Translations under genes and position numbers: made by a program
Source of the DNA: Bacillus sonorensis NBRC 101234 = KCTC 13918
GTDB lineage: Bacteria > Bacillota > Bacilli > Bacillales > Bacillaceae
DNA length: 64,000 nt
Direction of reading: 5' to 3'
Assembly: GCF_001592005.1 (NCBI RefSeq)
Contig: NZ_BCVZ01000010.1
Location: forward strand, 62,001-126,000
The notes under the pieces: model-generated
What the model was told of the DNA's origin: nothing
The model's database searches: none
Seen by the model: the letters and a program-made list of their open reading frames with translations, nothing else
Shown here: piece by piece, positions 17,898 through 26,001 of the stretch
How the letters are laid out: every line of letters starts with the position of its first letter
Position numbering within the stretch: position 1 is the first letter of the stretch

Positions 17898-18419
17898 TTA
17901 ATATGCCTGCTTCAGATGATTGTCGAGGCGTTCAAACTGCGAAGAAACACCCTGGATTATGCCCATATCGATGACCTGCTGCAACGCCTCTTCTGATGCA
18001 AATTCAGAGCGCATCACGAGCTTCGTTCTATGTTCTCCCTCAATGAACTCCACCTTCACCAACGTCTCCGGCATTCCGGAAACTGCATTCCCTTCCGCAT
18101 CTGCAAACATATCAATGAACACAATCTTCTCAGGCGCCGAGATGTCTTGATAGACAGCCTTGCCCCAGGATTCCTGCCCGAAATACTCCCCCTGGTTCTC
18201 ATCTGTACATCGCATGCAATAATGCCAAACGCCATTCGGTTTAAACGCAAACGAACGAACTTCGGTTTGCCAGCCCTTTGGCCCCCACCAGCTTTCCAAC
18301 TGCCCAGCTTCCGAAAAAGCTTTAAACACCCGATCTCGCGGCGCATCGAAAAGCCGCTCCATGACAAGGGTTCTTCCTTCCGCTTTCACTTTCAAGCTGT
18401 TTGCTGTTTTGTCCGACAT
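17898..18419 (-). CDS. SRPBCC (AHSA1/START-like) domain protein
   Basis: A 173-residue protein with a START-like lipid/ligand-binding fold of the AHSA1 (Hsp90 activator homology) group: LVMERLFDAPRDRVFKAFSE, WWGPKGWQTEV, GVWHYCMRCTDE and a C-terminal helix ending QFERLDNHLKQAY. Bacterial members bind hydrophobic ligands or act in stress; no role is assigned here. Of three in-line ATGs, the one at 18419 is best spaced from AGGAGG. Monocistronic. Confidence 0.82.
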   Translation of the reverse strand: MSDKTANSLKVKAEGRTLVMERLFDAPRDRVFKAFSEAGQLESWWGPKGWQTEVRSFAFKPNGVWHYCMRCTDENQGEYFGQESWGKAVYQDISAPEKIVFIDMFADAEGNAVSGMPETLVKVEFIEGEHRTKLVMRSEFASEEALQQVIDMGIIQGVSSQFERLDNHLKQAY

Positions 18420-18568
18420 CATCATTTCCTCCTGAAATGGAATATTTGTAAAACAGTAAACCAGGCAAAAAAAACGTGAAGAAAAACATGTAAGCGCTTT
18501 CTCGAAGAAGTGTCAGCTTTTCTTCATAAATTAAATATAACGAAAAAGGTTATTTTCGCCAACATAAA

Positions 18569-18601
18569 AATCCCTATAGATGATTTTCATCTATAGGGAT
18601 T
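18569..18601 (-). terminator. Perfect hairpin, terminator for the esterase-family gene
   Basis: Perfect 15-bp arms AATCCCTATAGATGA / TCATCTATAGGGATT with a 3-nt loop; TTTTTATG follows on the minus strand. It lies 130 bp beyond the 18729 gene. Confidence 0.75.
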
Positions 18602-18728
18602 ATGCTTAACATGTGTTTCCATCGACATTACTTTGCAAAACTTCAATGAGAACTGTTTTTTCGGCTGCTCATCCCTCCGGCACTGAAAAAACATCAAGAG
18701 GGTTACAATACCTTTAACCAGGAACATT

Positions 18729-19868
18729 CTAATCGAAATTAAAATTTGCGGGAGTTACCTTTTTAAAGAACAAAACCCCATCATATTGCTGAACTGGTTT
18801 AAAAGAAATACGCAAGCCTCCCCCCTCCAAAGCCTTCCACTTATTTCCTCCCCACCTTGAGGTGCATGGTATAAAAAAATTTTGGTAAGGTGAGTTACTA
18901 AGCAACCATTCCAAATGCTTCTTGTTGACTTTTTTTATAGGATGATCGCCCCCTTGGTGATTCCCCATTCTTCCCTCCCCTGCATAAAAACCAATAACAA
19001 AGCTGTCCTCTTTCATGGATGATGGAAGATTTTCCACAAATGATCGATAAGGGGAAAAACGATTCGCACTGCTCTGTTTTTTGATGTGAAGATTGTGTGC
19101 CCATATGATAAATTTTTCATCAGGATATACATGCTGAGATAAAAATTCAAGATTCTTTGCCATTAATTCATCTCGATACTCAAACAATTTGGAAAAACCT
19201 TTTGTAAAATTCGCCTTAAAATAATTTATTCTGTTTTTCATCGTTTGTAACACGACATCACGTAGCATGGCAGAGGGAAAAGTCTGTTTCTCAAGCCCCT
19301 TCATCAGTTCTTGGCCCATGCCTTCAATCTCTTCTACTGTTTTCCTAAAACGTCTTTTCAATATGTAATCTTTATCCAGCATCTCATTTGTGCGCGTATC
19401 AAATTCTACATACATCTTCCTCAGGTCCCCTGTCAAATGCGAACGCATGTAGGAAGAAAAGTGCTTATCCATGCTCTGCTGAACATCAACTCCTGTTAAA
19501 TGCAATGGCTGCCGCTGTTGAGTTTCCTTCATATACTCAAACAAATCGAGCATAAATTCGTTTTGCCAAACTCTCCCGATGGAACCGGACATATATTCTT
19601 TGGAACTGAGTTCTTCTGAAAGATAATTTCCTATGGTGCAATCCCCCAATTCACTTTCAAAAGCAAGAATATGAAATCCTAATTCCTGATGCAGAAATTT
19701 AATTAAGCTTACCTTCGCTTCGCTGTATTCTTTGACACAATGGCTGCTTTCACCAAGAAACACAAATCTTTTATTTCCCAATATCTCTTTAAAGAAGTCA
19801 AATTTATAACCATTATCCTCTCCAATATTAATAGATTCATCTCTTATTTCATCAAATAAATCGTTCAA
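18729..19868 (-). CDS. Erythromycin esterase family protein
   Basis: A 379-residue protein of the Ere family. It shows FVFLGESSHCVKEY (catalytic-site His) near residue 36, FESELGDC with the conserved Glu, and IIWAHNLHIKKQ near residue 265, all hallmarks of EreA/EreB and of Bacillus YbfO-like proteins. Ere enzymes open the macrolide lactone ring, but many family members do not act on erythromycin, so the substrate is not known. TTG start behind GGGGGTG; no signal peptide, so cytoplasmic. Monocistronic, ended by a perfect hairpin. Confidence 0.82.
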   Translation of the reverse strand: MNDLFDEIRDESINIGEDNGYKFDFFKEILGNKRFVFLGESSHCVKEYSEAKVSLIKFLHQELGFHILAFESELGDCTIGNYLSEELSSKEYMSGSIGRVWQNEFMLDLFEYMKETQQRQPLHLTGVDVQQSMDKHFSSYMRSHLTGDLRKMYVEFDTRTNEMLDKDYILKRRFRKTVEEIEGMGQELMKGLEKQTFPSAMLRDVVLQTMKNRINYFKANFTKGFSKLFEYRDELMAKNLEFLSQHVYPDEKFIIWAHNLHIKKQSSANRFSPYRSFVENLPSSMKEDSFVIGFYAGEGRMGNHQGGDHPIKKVNKKHLEWLLSNSPYQNFFIPCTSRWGGNKWKALEGGGLRISFKPVQQYDGVLFFKKVTPANFNFD

Positions 19869-19895
19869 TGGATTAGCACCCCCAATTAGATTGCT

Positions 19896-20310
19896 TGCTC
19901 ATTGTTTGAATTGTACAGCTTAGTGTAAAAATCCTTTATTTCGAATCAATTGCAAATGGTTGCCCATCGCTTGAATCTCTCCGTCTTTTAGTACTAAATA
20001 AAAGATCCGCATCCTTAATAGTACTTAGCTTGTGAGCTATTACTATCGAGTGCACTTTAATTCATTTAAATGTTGTTCTATGACTTTTTCATTTAAGTTA
20101 TCCAGAGAACTTGCTGCCTCATCCAGCAATAATATTGAAGGTCTTTGCAATGAAGCCCGCGCAAGCATGATTCTCTGTTTTTTAACCGCCGGAAATATTC
20201 ATTGACATTTCTGACACAGGAGTGTGGTAACCCATTGGCATTTCCAATATCTCGTCGTGTATTTATGCAAGTTTTGCTGCCTTAAAAACTTTATCCATGG
20301 AAGGATTCTT
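19896..20310 (-). pseudogene. Decayed bacteriocin-exporter-type ABC transporter, ATPase end
   Basis: Read on the minus strand across several frames: DKVFKAAKLA, IHDEILEMPMGYHTPVSEMS, MNISGG (signature), RIMLARASLQRPSILLLDEA (Walker B), ASSLDNLNEKVIEQHLNELK, VIAHKLSTIKDADLL (H-loop) and a C-terminal FYTKLYNS. This is the last ~130 residues of a LanT/peptidase-type bacteriocin ABC exporter. It carries a CAA-to-TAA stop in the signature motif and at least two frameshifts. The N-terminal domains are gone. It is a relic of a second bacteriocin locus, unrelated in frame to the intact LanT at 36734. Confidence 0.75.
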
Positions 20311-20317
20311 AATCATT

Positions 20318-20362
20318 GCCTATGATAAGAATCGGTACGGCGGTAATCCGGCTTCTTCATAG
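20318..20362 (-). repeat. Short relic of a FrnE-like gene
   Basis: About 42 bp match the part of the FrnE-type gene at 21912-21955 that encodes YEEVGITAVPTFII, with one base deleted. A fragment in a mosaic of decayed genes. Confidence 0.6.
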
Positions 20363-20517
20363 ACGGTCCGAAACTTGCATCTCCCACATTGATGCAAGTC
20401 AAGCGCAATTATCTCTTGAACAACACAAGTACCGTGCCCCCTGATCCCAAACAACAGCAGACACGATTTTAATACTAATTGTTCACATTCCACCCACCAA
20501 ACCAGACCAAATGTCAT
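20320..20517 (-). CDS. Unrecognised Cys-containing small open frame
   Basis: A 65-codon frame starting ATG ACA TTT behind an AGAGAGG site, with five Cys residues and an early hydrophobic stretch (MTFGLVWWVE). The last 13 codons overlap the FrnE relic, so the true 3' end is probably lost. It sits directly before the decayed bacteriocin exporter, which is suggestive, but nothing in it matches a known precursor peptide. Could be chance. Confidence 0.2.
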   Translation of the reverse strand: MTFGLVWWVECEQLVLKSCLLLFGIRGHGTCVVQEIIALDLHQCGRCKFRTVYEEAGLPPYRFLS

Positions 20518-20670
20518 AGTTCTAACCTCTCTATTTCGACATAAAACGACAAAATATAACAAGGTTGTCAGAATAAAATAGTTTATTTGATGGATGTCAA
20601 TTTTTATCACAAGAACTATTATTGAAAAAGAGTGAAATTTGATCTAAACAAAGATAGGAGGAAGTTCACT

Positions 20671-21540
20671 TTGAAAGGTAAATTCATCAAACTTTTGTTG
20701 GTTTTAGCAGTCGCAATCGGGAGCTTCGCATCACTTGGTTTTATCGGCTCCGACACTGCGCAAGCAAAAGATCGTACGATAAAATCGACATCCAGTGTAT
20801 CCGTTTTCCGAGAAGGAAAATTACACTATAAAAAAGCAACATACTCCAACACCTTCGGTTATAGCTGGGCTGGGCATCCATTTACAACACTAGATACATA
20901 TCGTTCAGGCAAAGTAAACGCCACATTGCAATATAAAACAAAAAAAGGCTGGAAAAATTACAAAACTTTTTATGTTAATAAAAAAGGCCATACGATCTTT
21001 AAAGTGAGCAGTTACCTCGACTTGTACACGAAGTTCAGATACAAATTTGAGAATATTGGTTCAAAAAAGCCTATTCCTTACAAATTCTATTCTCATACAA
21101 CGCTTAAGTTCAGCCGCGCTGAAGCGATTGCATTTGCTAATTCAAATCCTGCAAAAACAACGGAACAGATTCGAAAAAACAAATACGGTGTAAATGTGGC
21201 CCGAAAAGGAAGCCTATTTTATAAAAAACCAACATACACAAACACATTCGGTTATTCGTATGCGTACAAATTGAATGGAGTCATCACCGGATTTTGTGGT
21301 ACATCAATTGATACAGATCGTTCAGGCAAAGTAAAGGCCACATTGCAATATAAAACAAAAAAAGGCTGGAAAAATTACAAAACTTTATATGTCACAAAGA
21401 AAGGCTATACATACCTTAAAGTCGACGTTCGCAACCTTGGCTTCCACACGACATACAGATACAAATTTGAGAATGTCGGTTCTAAAAAGCCTATTCCATA
21501 CAGATTTTATTCAAGTACACCCTATAAATATATAAAATAA
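20671..21540 (+). CDS. Secreted protein with two ~110-residue tandem repeats
   Basis: A 289-residue protein with a Sec signal peptide (KGKFIKLLLVLAVAIGS..., AQA cleavage site near residue 32). The mature part is two homologous units. Each contains an FxKxxYxNTFGY opening, an R-S-G-K-V-x-A-T-L-Q-Y core, KTKKGWKNYKT and a closing YRYKFEN-x-GSKKPIPY block. It is Lys/Tyr-rich, very basic and likely all-beta; one Cys in repeat 2. The start is a TTG with an excellent AGGAGG site; an ATG upstream has none. No family recognised. A terminator follows. Confidence 0.75.
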   Translation: MKGKFIKLLLVLAVAIGSFASLGFIGSDTAQAKDRTIKSTSSVSVFREGKLHYKKATYSNTFGYSWAGHPFTTLDTYRSGKVNATLQYKTKKGWKNYKTFYVNKKGHTIFKVSSYLDLYTKFRYKFENIGSKKPIPYKFYSHTTLKFSRAEAIAFANSNPAKTTEQIRKNKYGVNVARKGSLFYKKPTYTNTFGYSYAYKLNGVITGFCGTSIDTDRSGKVKATLQYKTKKGWKNYKTLYVTKKGYTYLKVDVRNLGFHTTYRYKFENVGSKKPIPYRFYSSTPYKYIK

Positions 21541-21570
21541 AGCGTGTCTTTTCTCATATCCAGTTAAACA

Positions 21571-21600
21571 AAGGCTCCTGTTTCTACAGGAGCCTTGTTA
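21571..21600 (+). terminator. Terminator after the two-repeat secreted protein
   Basis: Perfect 10-bp stem AAGGCTCCTG / CAGGAGCCTT, then TGTTAT. Confidence 0.7.
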
Positions 21601-21786
21601 TACTCTCTTCCTTGAATAACGCCGCGCTTAAACGGCAAATATGGCAGTTTGCCGCCTAATCAATGCTTTCACAAATGATTCCCTGGATGCCGCTGCAAAG
21701 GGGAATGACAATTCAAAATCAGCGGTGGAAACCCATAACGAAACAGAGGCTAGATCATCCCCTTGACCTCTTTTAGGAGTCATTGT

Positions 21787-22434
21787 TTAGCAGGATCTCC
21801 CGTCAACATCGCATTGCAAAGCATCTGCCGATTGTATTTTCCCGCTTTCCTCTTCTATCACCTGTTCAAACACTTCTTTAGCCGCAGCCCCGGCGATTCG
21901 CTCATTGCCGATGATAAAAGTCGGCACGGCGGTAATGCCGACTTCTTCATAGGCGTGCTGAAGCGCCTGCTGCTGGGTTTTTTGGTATGTTCTCGCTGCC
22001 AGCGCTTCTTTAAAAGCCTTCTCGTCCAAGCCCGCTTCTTTTGCAAGCTTTGTCAGCACCTCGATGTCACCGATGTTTTGCTCTTCCTGGAAAAATGCAC
22101 GGTAAACCCTGTCATTGTATTCTTTCGCTTTGCCGTGCTCTTTCGCAAAGTGAAAGCCTTCATGGGCCAAATCTGTATAAGGATGCGGCGAGACGTCCGG
22201 CAGCTTCATGTCGATCCCCCACGCTTCTATTCTCGGCGCGATGGCGTTTTCCCACATCGCCAATTTCTGCGGATCATTCAACGGATCCAATGGTTCGGCA
22301 GGACGCGGGCGCAATTCAAACGGAAGCCATTCCACCTCCACATCCTTTCCGTCAATCGCTTTCTCAAACTGGTCTTTCCCAAGAAAACAGAATGGGCAGA
22401 CATAATCAGAATATACTTTTACTTTTATTGTCAT
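21787..22434 (-). CDS. DsbA-family FrnE-like oxidoreductase
   Basis: A 215-residue thioredoxin-fold protein of the FrnE/DsbA group. The active site CPFC (VYSDYVCPFCFLGKDQFEKA) is near residue 12, the helical insertion is mid-protein, and the cis-Pro loop is TAVPTFIIG. There is no signal peptide, so it is cytosolic; FrnE-type proteins have been linked to oxidative-stress tolerance. Similar to B. subtilis YwbO. ATG at 22434 behind AGAGGAAA. A perfect 33-bp palindrome lies 20 bp upstream of the start, and a MarR-ABC operon is divergent. Confidence 0.85.
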   Translation of the reverse strand: MTIKVKVYSDYVCPFCFLGKDQFEKAIDGKDVEVEWLPFELRPRPAEPLDPLNDPQKLAMWENAIAPRIEAWGIDMKLPDVSPHPYTDLAHEGFHFAKEHGKAKEYNDRVYRAFFQEEQNIGDIEVLTKLAKEAGLDEKAFKEALAARTYQKTQQQALQHAYEEVGITAVPTFIIGNERIAGAAAKEVFEQVIEEESGKIQSADALQCDVDGRSC

Positions 22435-22453
22435 GTGTTTTTTCCTCTCTTCC

Positions 22454-22486
22454 ATCCATTTGTAACTATAATAGTTACAAATGGAT
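22454..22486. promoter_or_regulatory. Perfect 33-bp palindrome, probable operator of the FrnE-like gene
   Basis: Arms ATCCATTTGTAACTAT and ATAGTTACAAATGGAT with one central base. It lies 20-52 bp upstream of the FrnE-like start. A symmetric site of this kind suits a dimeric HxlR- or MarR-type repressor that senses thiol stress. Confidence 0.6.
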
Positions 22487-22514
22487 CGCCTGTCAAGAAT
22501 CCTTTCATATGATC

Positions 22515-22542
22515 TTGACATGTCCCGGAAAATCACTATACT
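22515..22542 (+). promoter_or_regulatory. Sigma-A promoter of the MarR-ABC operon
   Basis: TTGACA, 16-nt spacer, TATACT; expected transcription start at about 22549, 29 nt before the marR start codon. Confidence 0.7.
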
Positions 22543-22547
22543 AAAAA

Positions 22548-22563
22548 AGACAACATGTTGTCT
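22548..22563. promoter_or_regulatory. 16-bp palindrome over the transcription start, MarR operator candidate
   Basis: AGACAACATGTTGTCT is a perfect palindrome placed over the predicted +1 of the marR promoter, the classic position for autorepression by a MarR dimer. Confidence 0.6.
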
Positions 22564-22577
22564 AAAGGAGTGGAAAA

Positions 22578-23141
22578 ATGGATTTTTCAAAAGAACTAAA
22601 AGATTTGTTCTTGATGCAGCAAGCTTACGCTACGTTGTTCTCGGTTTTAAACAAAATTCAAATTCGCGGTGATGAATATTTTGAAGAATTGACATCTAGG
22701 CAATTTATGACGATTGTCGCTATCCTTCACTTGCCCGAGGATGAAACAACAATCAATAATATTGCCAAAAAGCTGGGCACATCAAAGCAGAATGTGAACA
22801 GACTCATCAACAGCATCGAAAAAAAAGGATATGTGCTCACAGAACCAAGCAAACGCGACAGACGTGCGGTCAATGTAAAAATCACTGATTCAGGAAAAAA
22901 GGTCATGGAGGAATGCGGGGAAAAAGCGATTTATTTTATGGCCGATATTTTTAAAGAATTTTCGATGGAAGAGATCGAAACGCTGTGGAACTTGTTGAAA
23001 AAGCTGTATCGCTATGACGGGGAAAAGCAGGATGGCTTTGAAGAAACAGCGCCTGAATTTGAACTCGAACAAAACCGGGAAGAGCTACAAGCCAGGGTAT
23101 TGCAGGAATTTTCAAGACGAAGAAAAGAGGATGTCCAGTGA
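22578..23141 (+). CDS. MarR-family transcriptional regulator
   Basis: A 187-residue MarR protein. The winged-helix core spans residues ~45-115 ([20 protein letters not shown], then the wing around [18 protein letters not shown]). A C-terminal extension of about 45 charged residues is longer than usual. First gene of an operon with an ABC exporter; its stop overlaps the next start (GTGA). Likely represses the operon through the palindrome at 22548 and responds to a transported compound. Confidence 0.87.
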   Translation: MDFSKELKDLFLMQQAYATLFSVLNKIQIRGDEYFEELTSRQFMTIVAILHLPEDETTINNIAKKLGTSKQNVNRLINSIEKKGYVLTEPSKRDRRAVNVKITDSGKKVMEECGEKAIYFMADIFKEFSMEEIETLWNLLKKLYRYDGEKQDGFEETAPEFELEQNREELQARVLQEFSRRRKEDVQ

Positions 23142-24076
23142 CCAGTGTTGTCGAAGTTGAAAATCTACGCAAAAATTATAACGAAAAAGTTGCCATAAAC
23201 GGAATGAGCTTTGAAGTAAAAAAGGGAGAAATTCTCGGCCTTTTAGGCCCGAACGGAGCTGGCAAAAGTACAATGATCAATATTTTAGCCACCGTTTTAT
23301 CTCCTACAAGCGGAAACGTAAAAATGTTCGGGCGCGACTTGAAAAAAGGTGCCAAGCACGTGAAGCAAGGGATTGGAATCGTTCCTCAAGACCTTGCTAT
23401 TTTTGAGGAAATCTCTGCCGAGAAAAACGTACGGTTCTTTGCCGGCCTCTACAACCTGAAAGGAAACGTTTTGGACAAGCGGGTCGAGGAAGCATTGAAA
23501 TTAGTACGGCTATATGAACGAAAAGACGATAAACCGAAGACCTTCTCAGGGGGCATGAAAAGAAGGCTGAATATTGCCTGTGGAATCGCCCACCGTCCGG
23601 AGCTCGTCATCATGGATGAACCTTCTGTAGGGATTGACCCCCAGTCCCGAAATCACATTTTGGAATCGATAAAAACGCTGAAGAACAACGGAGCGACTAT
23701 TATCTATTCCACGCACTATATGGAAGAGGCCGAAGCCATTTCAGACCGTATCATGATCATGAATGAAGGTCAAATCATCGCGCAAGGGACAAAAGAAGAT
23801 TTACACCAAAAAGTAAAAAATCAAACAGCATATGCCTTCCAATTAACGCAATCGGAACGGGTAAACGTTGGTCTGATTTATCAAATTGAAGGGGTAAAAA
23901 GCGTTCAGATGACTGAGGATACCTTTGAAATTACCGTTGACCAATCAAATGACCATGTTGGCGACATCATCGCAGCGCTGACGAAAGAAGGCTGCCAAAT
24001 CATAAACATGGCAAGCAAAAAAGCTTCTTTAGAAACTGTCTTCCTAGAGCTCACAGGAAGATCCTTGCGGGACTAG
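23138..24076 (+). CDS. ABC-2 type exporter, ATP-binding subunit
   Basis: A 312-residue ABC ATPase: Walker [11 protein letters not shown]-loop IVPQD, signature [10 protein letters not shown], Walker [14 protein letters not shown]-loop STHYMEEAE. The C-terminal ~80-residue extension is typical of DrrA/CcmA-like drug and polyketide exporters. GTG start overlaps the marR stop. Works with the two permeases that follow. Confidence 0.9.
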   Translation: MTSVVEVENLRKNYNEKVAINGMSFEVKKGEILGLLGPNGAGKSTMINILATVLSPTSGNVKMFGRDLKKGAKHVKQGIGIVPQDLAIFEEISAEKNVRFFAGLYNLKGNVLDKRVEEALKLVRLYERKDDKPKTFSGGMKRRLNIACGIAHRPELVIMDEPSVGIDPQSRNHILESIKTLKNNGATIIYSTHYMEEAEAISDRIMIMNEGQIIAQGTKEDLHQKVKNQTAYAFQLTQSERVNVGLIYQIEGVKSVQMTEDTFEITVDQSNDHVGDIIAALTKEGCQIINMASKKASLETVFLELTGRSLRD

Positions 24077-24087
24077 GAGTGATCGAG

Positions 24088-24834
24088 ATGAAGTTTTTAA
24101 GAATGATCAAGTTTGACATGTTAAATATCGTCAGAAATCCAACGCTGCTTTTCGCCAATACCATCTTTCCTTTCATCTTGATTGCGATGATGGGGTTTGT
24201 GACAAAAAACAATTTCGGCGGAAATACCGTCAGCTCATACGACTACTACGGGGTCAACATGACAATTTTTTCCGCCATGCTGATTACGATGACAGCTGCA
24301 AACACGTTTATGGAAGAAAAGGTGAAGAAGGGAAATATCCGCATGGTATATGCTCCGGTTTCCAGAGCTTCAATTTATCTATCGAAATTGCTCTCCACGT
24401 ATATCTTCGGAACCGTTTGCTACTGCAGTGTCTTATTTTTAGGCCAAACACTTTTTCATTTGAATCTCGGTGGACGGTATCTCCCGTATTTGATGTTGTT
24501 AATTGATGCCCTGGTTTTGTTTGGCTGCTGTTTTGGCACGATGTTTTGCTGCATATTCAAAAATGAAGAGCGAGCAAACGGCATCATGCAAATCCCCGTC
24601 GCCTTTTTCGTCTTTTTTGGAGGTGTGTTTTTCGGAATTCACCGACTTGGAGAAATGATCAATTCAATTTCTATATTTTCGCCGGTGTATTGGGTTTCTG
24701 AATGTGCATTCCGGCTCATCTATGATCACGATTTCAGCATCTTCCTGCCGGTGACCTTATGTCTGTTGCTTGCCTCGATAGTCTGTACAGCTGTTTGCCA
24801 TATTGCGTTTAAACCGGAGGAATATGTATGTTGA
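24088..24834 (+). CDS. ABC-2 type exporter, permease subunit 1
   Basis: A 248-residue ABC-2 permease with about six TM helices, including the family-typical TAANTFMEEKVKKGNIRMVYAPVSRASIYLSKLL stretch described by its ends MEEKVKKGN and YLSKLL. The start at 24088 follows AGGAG; a frame opening at 24079 overlaps that site. It overlaps the next gene by 7 bp (ATG TTG inside its end), so it is translationally coupled. Confidence 0.85.
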   Translation: MKFLRMIKFDMLNIVRNPTLLFANTIFPFILIAMMGFVTKNNFGGNTVSSYDYYGVNMTIFSAMLITMTAANTFMEEKVKKGNIRMVYAPVSRASIYLSKLLSTYIFGTVCYCSVLFLGQTLFHLNLGGRYLPYLMLLIDALVLFGCCFGTMFCCIFKNEERANGIMQIPVAFFVFFGGVFFGIHRLGEMINSISIFSPVYWVSECAFRLIYDHDFSIFLPVTLCLLLASIVCTAVCHIAFKPEEYVC

Positions 24835-25814
24835 ATGTATTTAGAAACAGGCTGGACCGGATGTTAACAAAAAAAGCGGTCCTGATCATTGCAGTTGTGG
24901 TTGTTCCGCTTATGATCGCAGCGGCCATCTTCTTCTCCAACCAAACAATTGTAAAAGATAAGATCGCCTTTATAACCGCTGGCTCACAACATATCCCAAG
25001 CGACCCGAAAGCAGACGTCTTACAAGTGGATACGAAACCTCCTCTTTCCTCACTTGTATTAGGACAGTACAACTTTTTGGTCGAAGAAAAAGGAAGCGGC
25101 TATAAGGTCACCACGTTGAGAAATCAAACCGATCAAAAAAGAATTGAACAATTTTTCAAAACAGGACACCTGCCGGAAAGCTACCGGGGAGATGATCAAA
25201 TCCACAATGACCGGGGGATCGGAACGAATATTTTAGGATTTATTGTGATGCTGGTGTTCATGCAAGGTGTGGCACTGACCGCTCTTTACCCGGAGGATCG
25301 CATGCTCGGTGCATTCAGGCGAATGCTTGCATCGCCTTTAAGCGTCGGTAAGTATTTGTTCGTGCAGTCGATTTTCACGTTTTTATGTTTGTATATTCCA
25401 TCCTATCTGGCCATTGTCATCACCTGTCAGCTTTTCGGCGCAGAAATTGGCTACAGTTTCGGAATGCTGGCTGTATTGCTCTCAATCCTGACGGCAATGG
25501 CAACGGGTTTTTCGATCTGTATGACCTCTGTCATGAAGCGGAATATCAATTTAGCGGCGAGCGGAATCAGTGTCGTTACCTGTGTGCTTGCCGGCTGTTT
25601 CATTTCGTTTACGGGCAGCAACCCCATTCTGGACGCCATCTGTTCGATTCTGCCGCAAAATGCGTTCATGGCGTTCATTCATGGCGTAGAAGTCGGGCGG
25701 AGCGTGCTGGAATATAAAGGCCAGATTGTCTACTTGTTTATTTGGACGATCATGCTTTGGCTTATTGGATTTTTTGTCACAAAACGGAGAATAGGGAAAG
25801 GAATTTATGAATAG
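24828..25814 (+). CDS. ABC-2 type exporter, permease subunit 2
   Basis: A 328-residue permease. One N-terminal TM helix is followed by an extracytoplasmic domain (res ~40-130) and five further TM helices, with GAFRRMLASPLSVGKYLF as the ABC-2 amphipathic block. This architecture resembles YhgE/LinearmycinPermease-type ABC-2 subunits. Last gene of the operon; a strong terminator follows. Substrate is likely an amphipathic antibiotic, but this is inference from operon type. Confidence 0.85.
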   Translation: MLNVFRNRLDRMLTKKAVLIIAVVVVPLMIAAAIFFSNQTIVKDKIAFITAGSQHIPSDPKADVLQVDTKPPLSSLVLGQYNFLVEEKGSGYKVTTLRNQTDQKRIEQFFKTGHLPESYRGDDQIHNDRGIGTNILGFIVMLVFMQGVALTALYPEDRMLGAFRRMLASPLSVGKYLFVQSIFTFLCLYIPSYLAIVITCQLFGAEIGYSFGMLAVLLSILTAMATGFSICMTSVMKRNINLAASGISVVTCVLAGCFISFTGSNPILDAICSILPQNAFMAFIHGVEVGRSVLEYKGQIVYLFIWTIMLWLIGFFVTKRRIGKGIYE

Positions 25815-25859
25815 CGTTCTAAAGTCAGTTTACGCTGACTTTAGAAGCTTATTTTTTTA
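25814..25859 (+). terminator. Terminator of the MarR-ABC operon
   Basis: Perfect 12-bp stem TTCTAAAGTCAG / CTGACTTTAGAA, then GCTTATTTTTTTAT. Confidence 0.85.
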
Positions 25860-26001
25860 TTAAAAACTTTTTTCCTTGGAACTTTATGAGATATATAGCG
25901 TAATATTATGCGTTATGGTGTACGCTTATTTTGGAAGAAGGGGGCATTCCATTATCACACGATGTTTAGCTCATAAAAACTAAATAAAGGAGTTTAGCAA
26001 T

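Noticed and set aside
21763..22544. Plus-strand frames of 249 and 167 codons across the FrnE-like gene
   Set aside because: Antisense to a gene with clear CPFC and cis-Pro motifs; no ribosome sites.
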